Assembly (NCBI RefSeq): GCF_027111335.1
Contig: NZ_CP114288.1
Location: 3,968,001-4,032,000 of the forward strand
Reading direction: 5' to 3'
DNA from: Flavobacterium aquiphilum
GTDB taxonomy: Bacteria > Bacteroidota > Bacteroidia > Flavobacteriales > Flavobacteriaceae
DNA: 64,000 nt
Below the pieces are notes generated by a model. The model saw nothing but the letters and a program-made list of their open reading frames with translations, searched no databases and was not told the DNA's origin. The position numbers were made by a program, and so were the translations under genes. Below are positions 8,232 to 16,191 of this stretch, piece by piece; position 1 is the stretch's first letter; each line of letters starts with the position of its first letter.

Positions 8232-9489
8232 AAAGTAATGCCATTGTAGTGGTTACTACAAAAAATAAAAATAATAAAAATAATTCCGGAACCAAGTCCC
8301 AAAATGTCCCGTTGCGCAAAAGTACATCATAAAATGCTTCAAGTCCCCAATTCATTGGCGAGGATTGTGCAATCACCTGCATTATTTTCGGCATGGCAAA
8401 TACAGGAACCCAAATTCCGCCGATAGCCGCCAAAATAATTACAGAAGTTGCCCCAAAAGGAGCTGATTGTTCCTGAGTTTTGGCCACCGTTCCCAATAGA
8501 ATTCCGAAACCTATAGCCGCAAGCCCCGAAAACAAAGCCACAACACTCATCAGAATAAGATTCCCCTCCACATTAAGCGACGGCAAACCCAAATGCGGAA
8601 ACAGATATACTGCAACAGCAATCATCATATAAAACTGAATCTGGCAAATGATTAAATACATCACTGTTTTACCTGCCAGAACAATAAAATTAGGAACCGG
8701 ATTAGTACGCAAACGGATAAAAGTCCCTTGCGTTTTTTCCTTTACCATATTGATAGACAAAGGAATTACAATAAAAAATACTGCAAAAAGTGTCCAGGCA
8801 GGAACATTATGCTGAACCGAATTTGGAGTAATATCTTTGTTGTTGATTTTAGGAACGATCTCTTTGAATGTGATAAAACTCTTTTGGTCAAACTTAGCAT
8901 TTTCATCGCCCAATTGTTCCTGAAAAGCAGTATAAATTGATTTGGTTTCTATTTGAGAAATCATTTTATCAATTCCGTTCATCACACCGGCTTTAAAACT
9001 CAACTGCACTGCAGGATCAAAATAAAGCTTAACTTCTTTATGGTTAACCAATTTAACCTTTGGTTTTGTTGCCGATGAATCAGCAAATCCTAAACTGCTC
9101 ACAATCTTTTGAACATTCTGATCAATTTTAGCCTGCAAATCGGTACTTAAATGTGACGGGATAATAACAGCCAACTGGTATTTACCTTTAAAAACGGCTT
9201 CTTTGGCGACAGCTTCAGTAATTGGTTTGTTATCAATGGAAGTAACAACAGTAAACACTTTGCTCTTTTGCAGATTGTCAAAAATCGTTTTGGAAACATT
9301 TCCGTTGTCATAATCAACCAAAAGAATTGGTATTTTGACATCATTCCCTTTTTTATAACTACTGTCCTGAATGAGTGTCACTGTTATAATCAATACCAAT
9401 GGCATCAAAAAAAGAGTCACTACCCCACCCATATCCCGTTTCAGCAACAGGAATTCTTTGTAAACAGACATCCAAAGTTTATATAGCAT
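8206..9489 (-). CDS. ABC-2 type transporter permease
   Basis: The 427-aa protein has one N-terminal membrane helix (about residues 20-42), a large extracytoplasmic domain and five to six C-terminal helices (about residues 230-420), the usual ABC-2 layout. The late motif QSSPMNWGLEAFYDVLLRNG resembles the conserved loop of these exporters. It forms a pair with the ATPase encoded just upstream (11-base overlap). Within this cluster it probably moves the pigment, a precursor or a lipid partner across the inner membrane; that is inferred from position. Confidence 0.88.
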   Translation of the reverse strand: MLYKLWMSVYKEFLLLKRDMGGVVTLFLMPLVLIITVTLIQDSSYKKGNDVKIPILLVDYDNGNVSKTIFDNLQKSKVFTVVTSIDNKPITEAVAKEAVFKGKYQLAVIIPSHLSTDLQAKIDQNVQKIVSSLGFADSSATKPKVKLVNHKEVKLYFDPAVQLSFKAGVMNGIDKMISQIETKSIYTAFQEQLGDENAKFDQKSFITFKEIVPKINNKDITPNSVQHNVPAWTLFAVFFIVIPLSINMVKEKTQGTFIRLRTNPVPNFIVLAGKTVMYLIICQIQFYMMIAVAVYLFPHLGLPSLNVEGNLILMSVVALFSGLAAIGFGILLGTVAKTQEQSAPFGATSVIILAAIGGIWVPVFAMPKIMQVIAQSSPMNWGLEAFYDVLLRNGTFWDLVPELFLLFLFFVVTTTMALLYDKKKRAV

Positions 9490-10231
9490 CTCTCAACTCT
9501 TTTCCGGTTAATGAAATAAAAACATCTTCCAGATTTCTGGCATTTGCAGTGGTTTCAATTAAATTCTTTGGTGTCCCTTCAGCATAAATTTTACCGTGAT
9601 CTACTATCGCGATATGGGTACAAAAATCCTGAGCCTCTGATAAATGATGCGAAGTATAAATAATAGTTGTCCCGGTTTTATTGAGTTCCTTAAGATACTG
9701 TATGATCACATTTTTGGAATGTACATCTACACCAACAGTAGGTTCATCAAGAAAAAGAATTTTGGGATTGTGCAGAATTCCGGCAATCAAATTGACGCGT
9801 CGTTTCATACCTCCCGAAAAAGTCTCTATGCGCTTATCTGCAAATTTCAAAAGACCTAAAAAATCAAGGCTGTCAATCACTTTTTCTTTAAGATCATTTC
9901 CTTTTAAACCGTACATACTTCCAAAATACAGTAAATTTTCCCTAGCTGTCAAAGTTGGATATAAAGCGTATTCCTGCGGTACAACACCTATTATTTTTTT
10001 GATTTCATTTACATGTTCGGCATAAACTAAATTATCAATTGTAAAAGAACCCGAAGTAGGTCTTATCAATCCGCAAAGTATCGAAATCAAAGTGGTTTTA
10101 CCGGCACCGTTTGGCCCCAGTAAACCAAAAATCTGCCCTTCTTTTATATCCAAAGAAAAGTTATCCAAAGAATACATTTCGGCATCTTTGTAAATTTTTG
10201 ACAGATTTGTTATTTGGATAATAGAATTCAA
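9479..10231 (-). CDS. ABC transporter ATP-binding protein
   Basis: The 250-aa ATPase is complete. It has Walker A GPNGAGKTT (about residues 39-47), Q-loop VPQEYALYPTLT, signature FSGGMKRRVNLIAG, Walker B ILFLDEPTVGVD and H-loop TSHHLSEA. Sequence type fits the DrrA/ABC-2 exporter ATPases. It overlaps the permease gene by 11 bases and follows the BtrH-domain gene after 15 bases. Confidence 0.93.
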   Translation of the reverse strand: MNSIIQITNLSKIYKDAEMYSLDNFSLDIKEGQIFGLLGPNGAGKTTLISILCGLIRPTSGSFTIDNLVYAEHVNEIKKIIGVVPQEYALYPTLTARENLLYFGSMYGLKGNDLKEKVIDSLDFLGLLKFADKRIETFSGGMKRRVNLIAGILHNPKILFLDEPTVGVDVHSKNVIIQYLKELNKTGTTIIYTSHHLSEAQDFCTHIAIVDHGKIYAEGTPKNLIETTANARNLEDVFISLTGKELRDAI

Positions 10232-10246
10232 AATAGAGGTTCTTTT

Positions 10247-11245
10247 TTAGCTAATTGCCTTTTTCAGTTTTTTAAAAAATGCTTCTTCCCTATCAGCAAT
10301 TACCAAAAGATTATCAGAAAGCATATTGTAAACATCAACTTTGGTGCTTCTATTTTTATAAACACGGGAAGCTTCTACGGCAAAATCTCTCCATAAATCG
10401 CCAATCGCAGTCATTTCAAGCGATAAAGTCTGCAGTTCATCATTTCCTAACACAATCGCCGCTTCCTGTAAAAAGGCCGCGTATATAAATCGGAAACCAC
10501 CACCGCCAGTTCCTATTTCTTCCTGCATTCTTACTACTTGAGCCAAATAATGATTGGCTTTTTTAGTTCCTTCTTTCACAGGCCATTTCTTAATCAGTTT
10601 GGCAACAAGACGCATTCCGCGCACACCTATTATCGGCATAGGTGCCAGCATATCACGGCAAGTATTTTTAATCCCTTTTATAATCGCTCCTTTCAAATCG
10701 ACATTGGCAGGAACTTGAATTGGGTAATATATCTGCCCTCTTGGAGCAAAAGCACCTTTGGCAAAACGAACTTTATTCAATTCGGCATGAGTCAGCGTCG
10801 TTACGTTTTCCATAACTGGATCACTGATTAAATAATCTGTTTCTGTTTTCCCGTAAACCACCAAATTGTGGGCATTGAAATGAAAACGGTATTCATCTGG
10901 AAAATATGTCAAATTATACACTCCCACCTGTAATCCCGAGGGAATATTATTTTTTAAATTTTCGTCCAAAGCTTTAATAGCATTGGCTTCGCTGGAGAAT
11001 TTCTGTCTTTTGATTTTTAAGCCTAAACGTTTGGCCGCTTTATTAAAAATTTGGCCCGGCATCGGTCTGTAACTGATGGCTGGCGCATAATTCACTTTTA
11101 AAAAAGGCAAATAAACAAAGAAAAGCCCGGAACCAATCCCAAAAATCATTGGTTCACTAATATTCAATCCATTATGTTTTAACAAATTGGAAGCAACCCC
11201 ATTCTCACAATGAGCCGATTGATGATGTGCAAAATTTGTTTCCAT
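10247..11245 (-). CDS. BtrH N-terminal domain protein (with DUF4872-like C-terminal part)
   Basis: The 332-aa protein begins HHQSAHCENGVASNLLKHNG, matching the butirosin BtrH N-terminal domain, a papain-like fold with Cys13 as candidate nucleophile. FHFNAHNLVVYGKTETDYLISDP supplies the likely His and Asp partners. The helical C-terminal half (about residues 175-330) resembles DUF4872. In butirosin synthesis BtrH transfers an acyl group from an ACP to the antibiotic. Here, an analogous transfer of the polyene acyl chain from ACP to the dialkylresorcinol would make the flexirubin ester; that is a hypothesis. The gene abuts its upstream neighbour with one shared base. Confidence 0.8.
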   Translation of the reverse strand: METNFAHHQSAHCENGVASNLLKHNGLNISEPMIFGIGSGLFFVYLPFLKVNYAPAISYRPMPGQIFNKAAKRLGLKIKRQKFSSEANAIKALDENLKNNIPSGLQVGVYNLTYFPDEYRFHFNAHNLVVYGKTETDYLISDPVMENVTTLTHAELNKVRFAKGAFAPRGQIYYPIQVPANVDLKGAIIKGIKNTCRDMLAPMPIIGVRGMRLVAKLIKKWPVKEGTKKANHYLAQVVRMQEEIGTGGGGFRFIYAAFLQEAAIVLGNDELQTLSLEMTAIGDLWRDFAVEASRVYKNRSTKVDVYNMLSDNLLVIADREEAFFKKLKKAIS

Positions 11246-11649
11246 TAATTTGTTTTAAAATTTTTCAATTCGTCTATAGTAATATTAAAAGAATCAGCGT
11301 ATTTTTTTAAAATAGAATCACTTAAGCCTTCAAAAACTTTAGGTTTGAAGTGTCTTTTTACACGCCATTGCCACATTCCTACATAACTGGAAAGTACTCC
11401 TAAATCCATTCTGCAGAATTCCATATAATAAAAAATCGGACTCACTTCATTATTCTCCACTTTTGCTTTAGCAATCGCAATACGTTCGCTGATTTCTTCG
11501 ATAGAGTTTGATAGAGCAATCGTTTTTGGTTCCCAACCTGTACTCAAAGCAGTAGTATAATTACCGTTTTCGTCTGTGGCATAAACCAGCTCTTTCATGT
11601 TTTTATTCGAAAGATTGCCTTTGTCTTGAGGAACTTCTTCTTTTTTCAT
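11245..11649 (-). CDS. Conserved small protein of the pigment cluster, function unknown
   Basis: The chosen start, ATG at 11649, gives 134 aa (MKKEEVPQDKGN...). It is preceded by an AAGAAAG ribosome-binding stretch and leaves 10 bases to the upstream stop. A longer version from 11712 would overlap the dehydratase gene by 53 bases and is less likely. The protein is helical and contains YYMEFCRMDLGVLSSYVGMW and RVKRHFKPKVFEGL. I recognise no catalytic motif. It is tightly coupled to the BtrH-domain gene, so a shared role such as a partner subunit is possible. Confidence 0.7.
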   Translation of the reverse strand: MKKEEVPQDKGNLSNKNMKELVYATDENGNYTTALSTGWEPKTIALSNSIEEISERIAIAKAKVENNEVSPIFYYMEFCRMDLGVLSSYVGMWQWRVKRHFKPKVFEGLSDSILKKYADSFNITIDELKNFKTN

Positions 11650-11659
11650 CGTATCTTTC

Positions 11660-12127
11660 TTATTTATGTTCTTGGATAAATAATGTGATTTCACCTTCCA
11701 GTAGCAATTCATCTGCTCTGAAAGTCTGACTTTTCATGGTACACAAACTATATGAGTCGGTAATAAATTTGGACACTAACAACGCTTTCGTGTAAATAAC
11801 ATCCCCAACCTGTGGCAAAGTATGGATTTTTAATGTTTTGATACCACTGATAAACCCAACAACATTCACCCCCTCTTTATCATTATAATTTTCATCAATA
11901 AAATAATCTTTGGCCACTACGGATGAACAGGTTTGAGCCATGTTTTCCACTAAACCAGATTCTGTAAAAAAACCATTCTCCAGAAATATATTGCCTGCTT
12001 TAATTTCAAAAACGGTTTCGACCTGTTCGTCATCCATTTTCAAGATTAAATCCACCATTAGCATCGGAGCCCGATGTGGCAAATATTTTTTTATATCAAC
12101 TGGGTTTGAAGTCTCTCTTTTATTCAC
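11660..12127 (-). CDS. Dehydratase-like hotdog protein (FabZ/ApeP-type), second of a pair
   Basis: The 155-aa protein has the FabZ opening KKYLPHRAPMLMVD and the helix segment ESGLVENMAQTCSS, placing it among 3-hydroxyacyl-ACP dehydratase-like hotdogs. The classical catalytic segment GHFPxxPxxPG is absent; the loop is shortened to ENGFFTESG. The glutamate before xMAQ is retained. It lies 11 bases downstream of a paralogue with the same change, so the two may form a heterodimer. It should act in polyene double-bond formation or substrate binding; catalytic ability is uncertain. Confidence 0.78.
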   Translation of the reverse strand: MNKRETSNPVDIKKYLPHRAPMLMVDLILKMDDEQVETVFEIKAGNIFLENGFFTESGLVENMAQTCSSVVAKDYFIDENYNDKEGVNVVGFISGIKTLKIHTLPQVGDVIYTKALLVSKFITDSYSLCTMKSQTFRADELLLEGEITLFIQEHK

Positions 12128-12138
12128 AATGTCCTAAA

Positions 12139-12579
12139 TTATTTAGCCAAAACAGTCTTCATTTGACCTTTGGCTATTTCAACATCATCCAATTTGGTCA
12201 CCACATCAACCAAAGTAATCCCTCCAAATTCCTGTAATATCGAAACGGTTGTTATTATTTCGTCATGAAGTTTGGGTAATTGGCTTATTTCAATATCTTT
12301 TACAGAACCAATATAACCTGTTGGAGCCTGCATCTTTTTTAAATAAAACTGATATCCGGTATGCAATGCCACTGATTGCGCCATATGTTCTATTATACCC
12401 GACTCAAGAAAAAAATCATTTTCCAGAAAAAGAGCATCGCTTTGAATTGTAAATCCTGAAACCAATTCTGTCTCCGAATAGGAATACAGCTTATCTACCA
12501 TTACAAATGGGAATCTTTGCGGAATTAAAGTTTCAACAAAGTCTTTTTCTCCTAATGGATTATTTCTAACCACCGTCAT
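12139..12579 (-). CDS. Dehydratase-like hotdog protein (FabZ-type), first of a pair
   Basis: Starting at the ATG at 12579 (MTVVRNNPLGEKDF) gives 146 aa. This ATG shares a base with the darB stop in a TAATG overlap; a TTG two codons earlier is less likely. The protein has ETLIPQRFPFVMVDKL, with Gln in place of the histidine of the FabZ LPHR motif, and ESGIIEHMAQSVAL. As in its neighbour, the GHFPxxPxxPG loop with the catalytic histidine is missing. Overall fold and position fit the dehydratase step of aryl-polyene synthesis, possibly as a heterodimer with the downstream protein. Confidence 0.78.
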   Translation of the reverse strand: MTVVRNNPLGEKDFVETLIPQRFPFVMVDKLYSYSETELVSGFTIQSDALFLENDFFLESGIIEHMAQSVALHTGYQFYLKKMQAPTGYIGSVKDIEISQLPKLHDEIITTVSILQEFGGITLVDVVTKLDDVEIAKGQMKTVLAK

Positions 12580-13712
12580 TAACAAACCGTTAAATAAGCA
12601 TAAGCATAAGAAAAACGACCGCTTTCAGGAACAGATAAAAGTATTTTATTTCCTTTTTTCAATTTTCCTGAATTCATTAATTCTTCTAAAGCCAAATAGA
12701 TTGAAGCCGCACCAACATTTCCTACGTAAGCCAAATTCATGAACCATTTTTCCATTGGGATGACCATACCTCTTTCTGCCAATGACTTACTCAATCCATC
12801 CACAAAATAATGAGACGAAACGTGCGGCAGGAAGAAATCAATTTCGGAAGCAGAAACATTATTTTTAGACAAAGCCTCGGCCATACTTTGAGAACCTTTT
12901 ACCAAAATAAACTCATCCAATAATTTAACATCTTGTTTGAAAGCAAACAAAGATTCATTCAACCATTGGTCAGTATTATAGTCATTCCACGGTTTTATTT
13001 CTCCGTTTTCCAATTTGTCCCCACCAGCATACATACAAGTTTCCAATTCGTATGCATAGGAGAAAGCTTCCATCCATTCTATTTTTAAAGAGATGGAACC
13101 TTTTGGTTTATTTTCCAATAAAAAAGCTCCTGCTCCATCAGATAACATCCAGCGCAAAAAGTCTTTTTTGAAAGCCAAAATCGGTTGTTCTTCGAGTTTT
13201 TTTAAATTAACAACTTCATTTTCAAACTTATCAGCCTTCATCCAGGTCGATAACTTTTCTGAACCTGTACAAACCGCATTTTGGGTATTACCTGATTTTA
13301 TCGATAAATATCCAAATTTTAAAGCACTCATTCCGGCACAACATACTCCTGAAGAAGAATTTAGTTCTACCGATTTATTCTTCAATAATCCATGCACCAT
13401 TGATGTATGCGAAGGCACCAAAACATCTGGAGTCGTTGTTCCGCAAGACAATAATTCCATGTCCTGAGCTGTGAAACTTTCATCAAATAATCCTTGAATA
13501 GCATTTTTTGTCAATTCAGCATTATTATGTGTGCTTTTTCCATTTTTGTCCAAAGCATAATATCGATTGACAATTTTATTGTTTCTTAATATCAGTCTTC
13601 TGGCTTTGGATGCGGTTTCATTTATTAACCCCAAATAATTCTCCATTTCATCATTAGAAATAGCATCATTCGGTAAAAATTTGGCCGCTTTTGTAATATA
13701 TACATCAAACAT
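12579..13712 (-). CDS. darB: Beta-ketoacyl-ACP synthase III-like, DarB of dialkylresorcinol synthesis
   Basis: The 377-aa KAS III-type enzyme has the nucleophile in SGVCCAGMSAL (Cys125), His297 in LPHVSSH and Asn332 in YVGNVGAAS, the complete Cys-His-Asn triad. In dialkylresorcinol pathways DarB condenses a beta-ketoacyl thioester with a second acyl unit, and the ring is then closed together with DarA. The adjacent darA gene (6 bases upstream) and the aryl-polyene genes support the assignment. A generic FabH-like starter enzyme is the main alternative. Confidence 0.82.
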   Translation of the reverse strand: MFDVYITKAAKFLPNDAISNDEMENYLGLINETASKARRLILRNNKIVNRYYALDKNGKSTHNNAELTKNAIQGLFDESFTAQDMELLSCGTTTPDVLVPSHTSMVHGLLKNKSVELNSSSGVCCAGMSALKFGYLSIKSGNTQNAVCTGSEKLSTWMKADKFENEVVNLKKLEEQPILAFKKDFLRWMLSDGAGAFLLENKPKGSISLKIEWMEAFSYAYELETCMYAGGDKLENGEIKPWNDYNTDQWLNESLFAFKQDVKLLDEFILVKGSQSMAEALSKNNVSASEIDFFLPHVSSHYFVDGLSKSLAERGMVIPMEKWFMNLAYVGNVGAASIYLALEELMNSGKLKKGNKILLSVPESGRFSYAYAYLTVC

Positions 13713-13718
13713 AATAAT

Positions 13719-14624
13719 CTAATTTATTCCTTTATAATATTCTAATTCTTTCCTTATTTTTTGAACTTTTAACGGATAAGTAAGAACGTGCAAGATATAA
13801 ACTATTGGCGAGATTAACCAAATAGCCAATAATAAATACACTTTAAAAACTTTTGTCCAAGCCTTTCTGGATTCCCCTTTATTAATGATTAAATTAGACC
13901 ATTTTGCAAAAATTTTATTGGCTGTCCTATCAACTGTAACTAAATAAGAGCTGACTTTAACAGCATCTACAGCAACCAATTTGGACTGCAGATCATCCAT
14001 ATTATTATCGTTCAATCCCGAAAGAATGACTTCTCCAAATTTTGTGGATTCATCAATATCCTTATCCGAAACACCAGGTAAAGGAAAGATTCCGAGGTAT
14101 TTTTTCTTAACCCCAGAAAACATCCATTCCACAATTGTAATAACACTTATTAAATTCCCTACTCGATCAACCAAAGCGATATTCCCTTTTAATACTGCAT
14201 TATTTTGTTTCAATAAGGCTTTCACTTTTTCCTGAGCCATCACCCACATATTTCTGGAACCATTTATAGTTACAACCGGGGTATTATTTAAAAGAATTTT
14301 AGCTTCCGGGCTTTTCAAAAAGGAATTTACAGGAATTGAAGGAGTTAAATACCAAACCTGATAATTCAACAAAATCAAATCAAATTTAGTGTTCATTATT
14401 TCTTCTGAAACCGGTTTCAAAGCAGTTGGAATCTGCAAAAAAGATTCGGGGAAAGCACCAAAAAAAGCTTCACTATTCCAAGGAAAAGGAAATGGCTTTT
14501 CTAACTGAATTTCATGAAATAAAACATTGATATTATCTGAATTCAAAAATGGCTTTGCAATATTTCTGGCAATGGATTCTAATTGTCCCGATTGAGAATA
14601 ATAGATTACTAGGACGTTTTTCAT
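13719..14624 (-). CDS. darA: DarA, dialkylresorcinol condensing enzyme (flavodoxin-like)
   Basis: The 301-aa protein opens with a flavodoxin-like FMN site, LVIYYSQSGQLESIARNIA. It continues with LNYQVWYLTPSIPVNSFLKS and TINGSRNMWVMAQEKV, typical of the DarA family, and ends with a hydrophobic membrane-associating stretch (about residues 262-288). Together with DarB it forms the 2,5-dialkylresorcinol that is esterified with the aryl-polyene acid in flexirubins. Family recognition is from memory and the DarB neighbour. The 229 bases upstream hold no gene and are very AT-rich, so a secondary promoter may lie there. Confidence 0.8.
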   Translation of the reverse strand: MKNVLVIYYSQSGQLESIARNIAKPFLNSDNINVLFHEIQLEKPFPFPWNSEAFFGAFPESFLQIPTALKPVSEEIMNTKFDLILLNYQVWYLTPSIPVNSFLKSPEAKILLNNTPVVTINGSRNMWVMAQEKVKALLKQNNAVLKGNIALVDRVGNLISVITIVEWMFSGVKKKYLGIFPLPGVSDKDIDESTKFGEVILSGLNDNNMDDLQSKLVAVDAVKVSSYLVTVDRTANKIFAKWSNLIINKGESRKAWTKVFKVYLLLAIWLISPIVYILHVLTYPLKVQKIRKELEYYKGIN

Positions 14625-14853
14625 TTGGGTACGTTTTTATAAAAACGAAAATAACTCAAAATTTATAATTAATCCTAATTACTGTTTTATTTCTTTGCAA
14701 AGAATAAGCATATTGAATAAGAAATAATTTACAACACAAACTAACCAGCTCAATTTAAATTCATTACATCTCAATTATCAAATTCATAAAAATTGAAACT
14801 GACTTCTTCTTAAAAGCACAAACCAGTACAAAAAAATTGAAGATTATTATTGG

Positions 14854-15732
14854 TTAATCTATTTTATTCCAAAAATCAAAATAGTTAAACCATTGTAATG
14901 GATATTTATTAATCATGCCTTCAACACTTTGAGTATATTCTTTCAGCAAGCCTTTTTCATCTCGATGCTTTACTTTAGCTTCTCTGGTATAAAGATGATA
15001 ATGCAGATTAGGCTCTTTCATTACATACACAAAAACCACCGGAACTTTTAAACGGGAAGATATTAGAAATGGTCCGGCTGGGAAAAGAGCGTCTTCGCCT
15101 AATAATTTTTCGCTCAACGATTTTACTCCTTCAAAATAGCGGTCTCCGGTAAAACAAACCAATTCATTTCTGGCAAGAGCCGAATTTATCTCGAAAATAT
15201 GCGACAAATCTTCACTAATCAATATGATATTTATTTTCGGTTTTTGAGTAATACTTTCAAGGTATTTTTTTATTGTTGAATGCTCTAAATCAGTAGTAAC
15301 GAGATTTATTTGAAACTTGAAATCAATTTCACTAAAAAAATGTTCGGCTATTTCGAAATTTCCCATATGGGCACTAATAAGCACCCCACCTTTTTTTTCT
15401 TCCAAAAGTCGAAGAAGAATTTCCTTACCATCATGTTCATAGGTAAACTTATCTTTCAATCCAGCACCAATAGCGATTTTATCGATAATAGTCTGTCCAA
15501 AAGTATAATAACTTTTAAAAACCATTCTCTTGGACTTAAAATAGGAATATCCCAATCTTTTTCTGAAATAATAAAAGATTGAGGCATTACTTTTCTTTAG
15601 GAAAATAAAATAATAAGTTGCTACAAAATAAAGGATAAAATAAGCCGTTCTAATTCCTACTTTTTTAATAAAAAAAACAAAAATTTGGTATCCTAAAACA
15701 GTCCCTTTAGATTTTCCATCCCATTGACTCAT
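14854..15732 (-). CDS. Lysophospholipid/lipid A-type acyltransferase (LpxL/HtrB fold)
   Basis: The 292-aa protein has an N-terminal membrane helix and the HxxxxE/D motif as HMGNFEIAEHFF (about residues 123-134). Later GDRYFEG and FPAGPFLISSRLKVPVVFVYVM match the LpxL/HtrB family. Acyltransferases of this family are standard members of aryl-polyene clusters and may attach the polyene to its lipid or resorcinol partner. It is followed by DarA and preceded by a strong inverted repeat in the leader. Its exact acceptor is unknown. Confidence 0.85.
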   Translation of the reverse strand: MSQWDGKSKGTVLGYQIFVFFIKKVGIRTAYFILYFVATYYFIFLKKSNASIFYYFRKRLGYSYFKSKRMVFKSYYTFGQTIIDKIAIGAGLKDKFTYEHDGKEILLRLLEEKKGGVLISAHMGNFEIAEHFFSEIDFKFQINLVTTDLEHSTIKKYLESITQKPKINIILISEDLSHIFEINSALARNELVCFTGDRYFEGVKSLSEKLLGEDALFPAGPFLISSRLKVPVVFVYVMKEPNLHYHLYTREAKVKHRDEKGLLKEYTQSVEGMINKYPLQWFNYFDFWNKID

Positions 15733-15799
15733 TTTAATTTGTAGATTTAGGTTGTAGATTTTTTGATTTTAGATTCAATGGCGTTTCCTTAAGCTCATT

Positions 15800-15857
15800 T
15801 GTCAAGTCGAGCGCAGTCGAGACTCAATATTTAGTCTCGACTGCGCTCGACTTGACA
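15800..15857. repeat. 25-bp perfect inverted repeat (dispersed hairpin family F, copy 1)
   Basis: Arms at 15800-15824 and 15833-15857 are perfectly complementary around an 8-base loop. The core is GTCGAGCGCAGTCGAGAC. It lies between the ACP and acyltransferase genes of the operon and would fold into a very stable RNA stem. Diverged relatives lie at 33987-34042 and 39116-39173. Confidence 0.9.
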
Positions 15858-15939
15858 ACAGTTTTGTTATCTTTTTATTTATCAAGACAACAACGTTGAT
15901 TGCAGATTTCAGAATGCCATCACATTCTAAAATTATAAT

Positions 15940-16191
15940 TTATGCCTTATTTTTAATCTTATTTTCAATTAGATCATAGAAACTTTGAAATGAATCTATG
16001 CCTGCAAAATCAGCTTCGACTAATTTAACACCAAAATTAGATTCAATAGAAACAACCAAATCTACATAGTCTAAACTATCCAACCCTAAAGTGTTTTTCA
16101 AATTTGCATCTGACTGAATATCATCACCATCCACCTCAAATTCATCAATTAAAAAATCATTAATCTTCTCTATGATTACTTCTTTGTTCAT
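15940..16191 (-). CDS. Acyl carrier protein
   Basis: The 83-aa acidic protein has the phosphopantetheine motif LGLDSLDYVDLVV, with the modified serine near residue 39. It overlaps the end of the upstream ketosynthase gene by 32 bases, a strong sign of translational coupling. That makes this ketosynthase-ACP pair a likely functional unit for starting from the coumaroyl group. Assignment as ACP is secure; which chain it carries is inferred. Confidence 0.93.
   Translation of the reverse strand: MNKEVIIEKINDFLIDEFEVDGDDIQSDANLKNTLGLDSLDYVDLVVSIESNFGVKLVEADFAGIDSFQSFYDLIENKIKNKA

Noticed and set aside
9681..10025. 114-aa plus-strand frame opposite the ABC ATPase gene
   Set aside because: The ATPase motifs on the other strand are complete, and the frame is an antisense by-product.
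11650..11712. Earlier start for the small pigment-cluster protein
   Set aside because: It would overlap the upstream dehydratase gene by 53 bases, while the start at 11649 has a ribosome-binding stretch and ordinary spacing.
13093..13467. 124-aa plus-strand frame opposite darB
   Set aside because: darB is intact with its triad; the opposing frame shows no family likeness.
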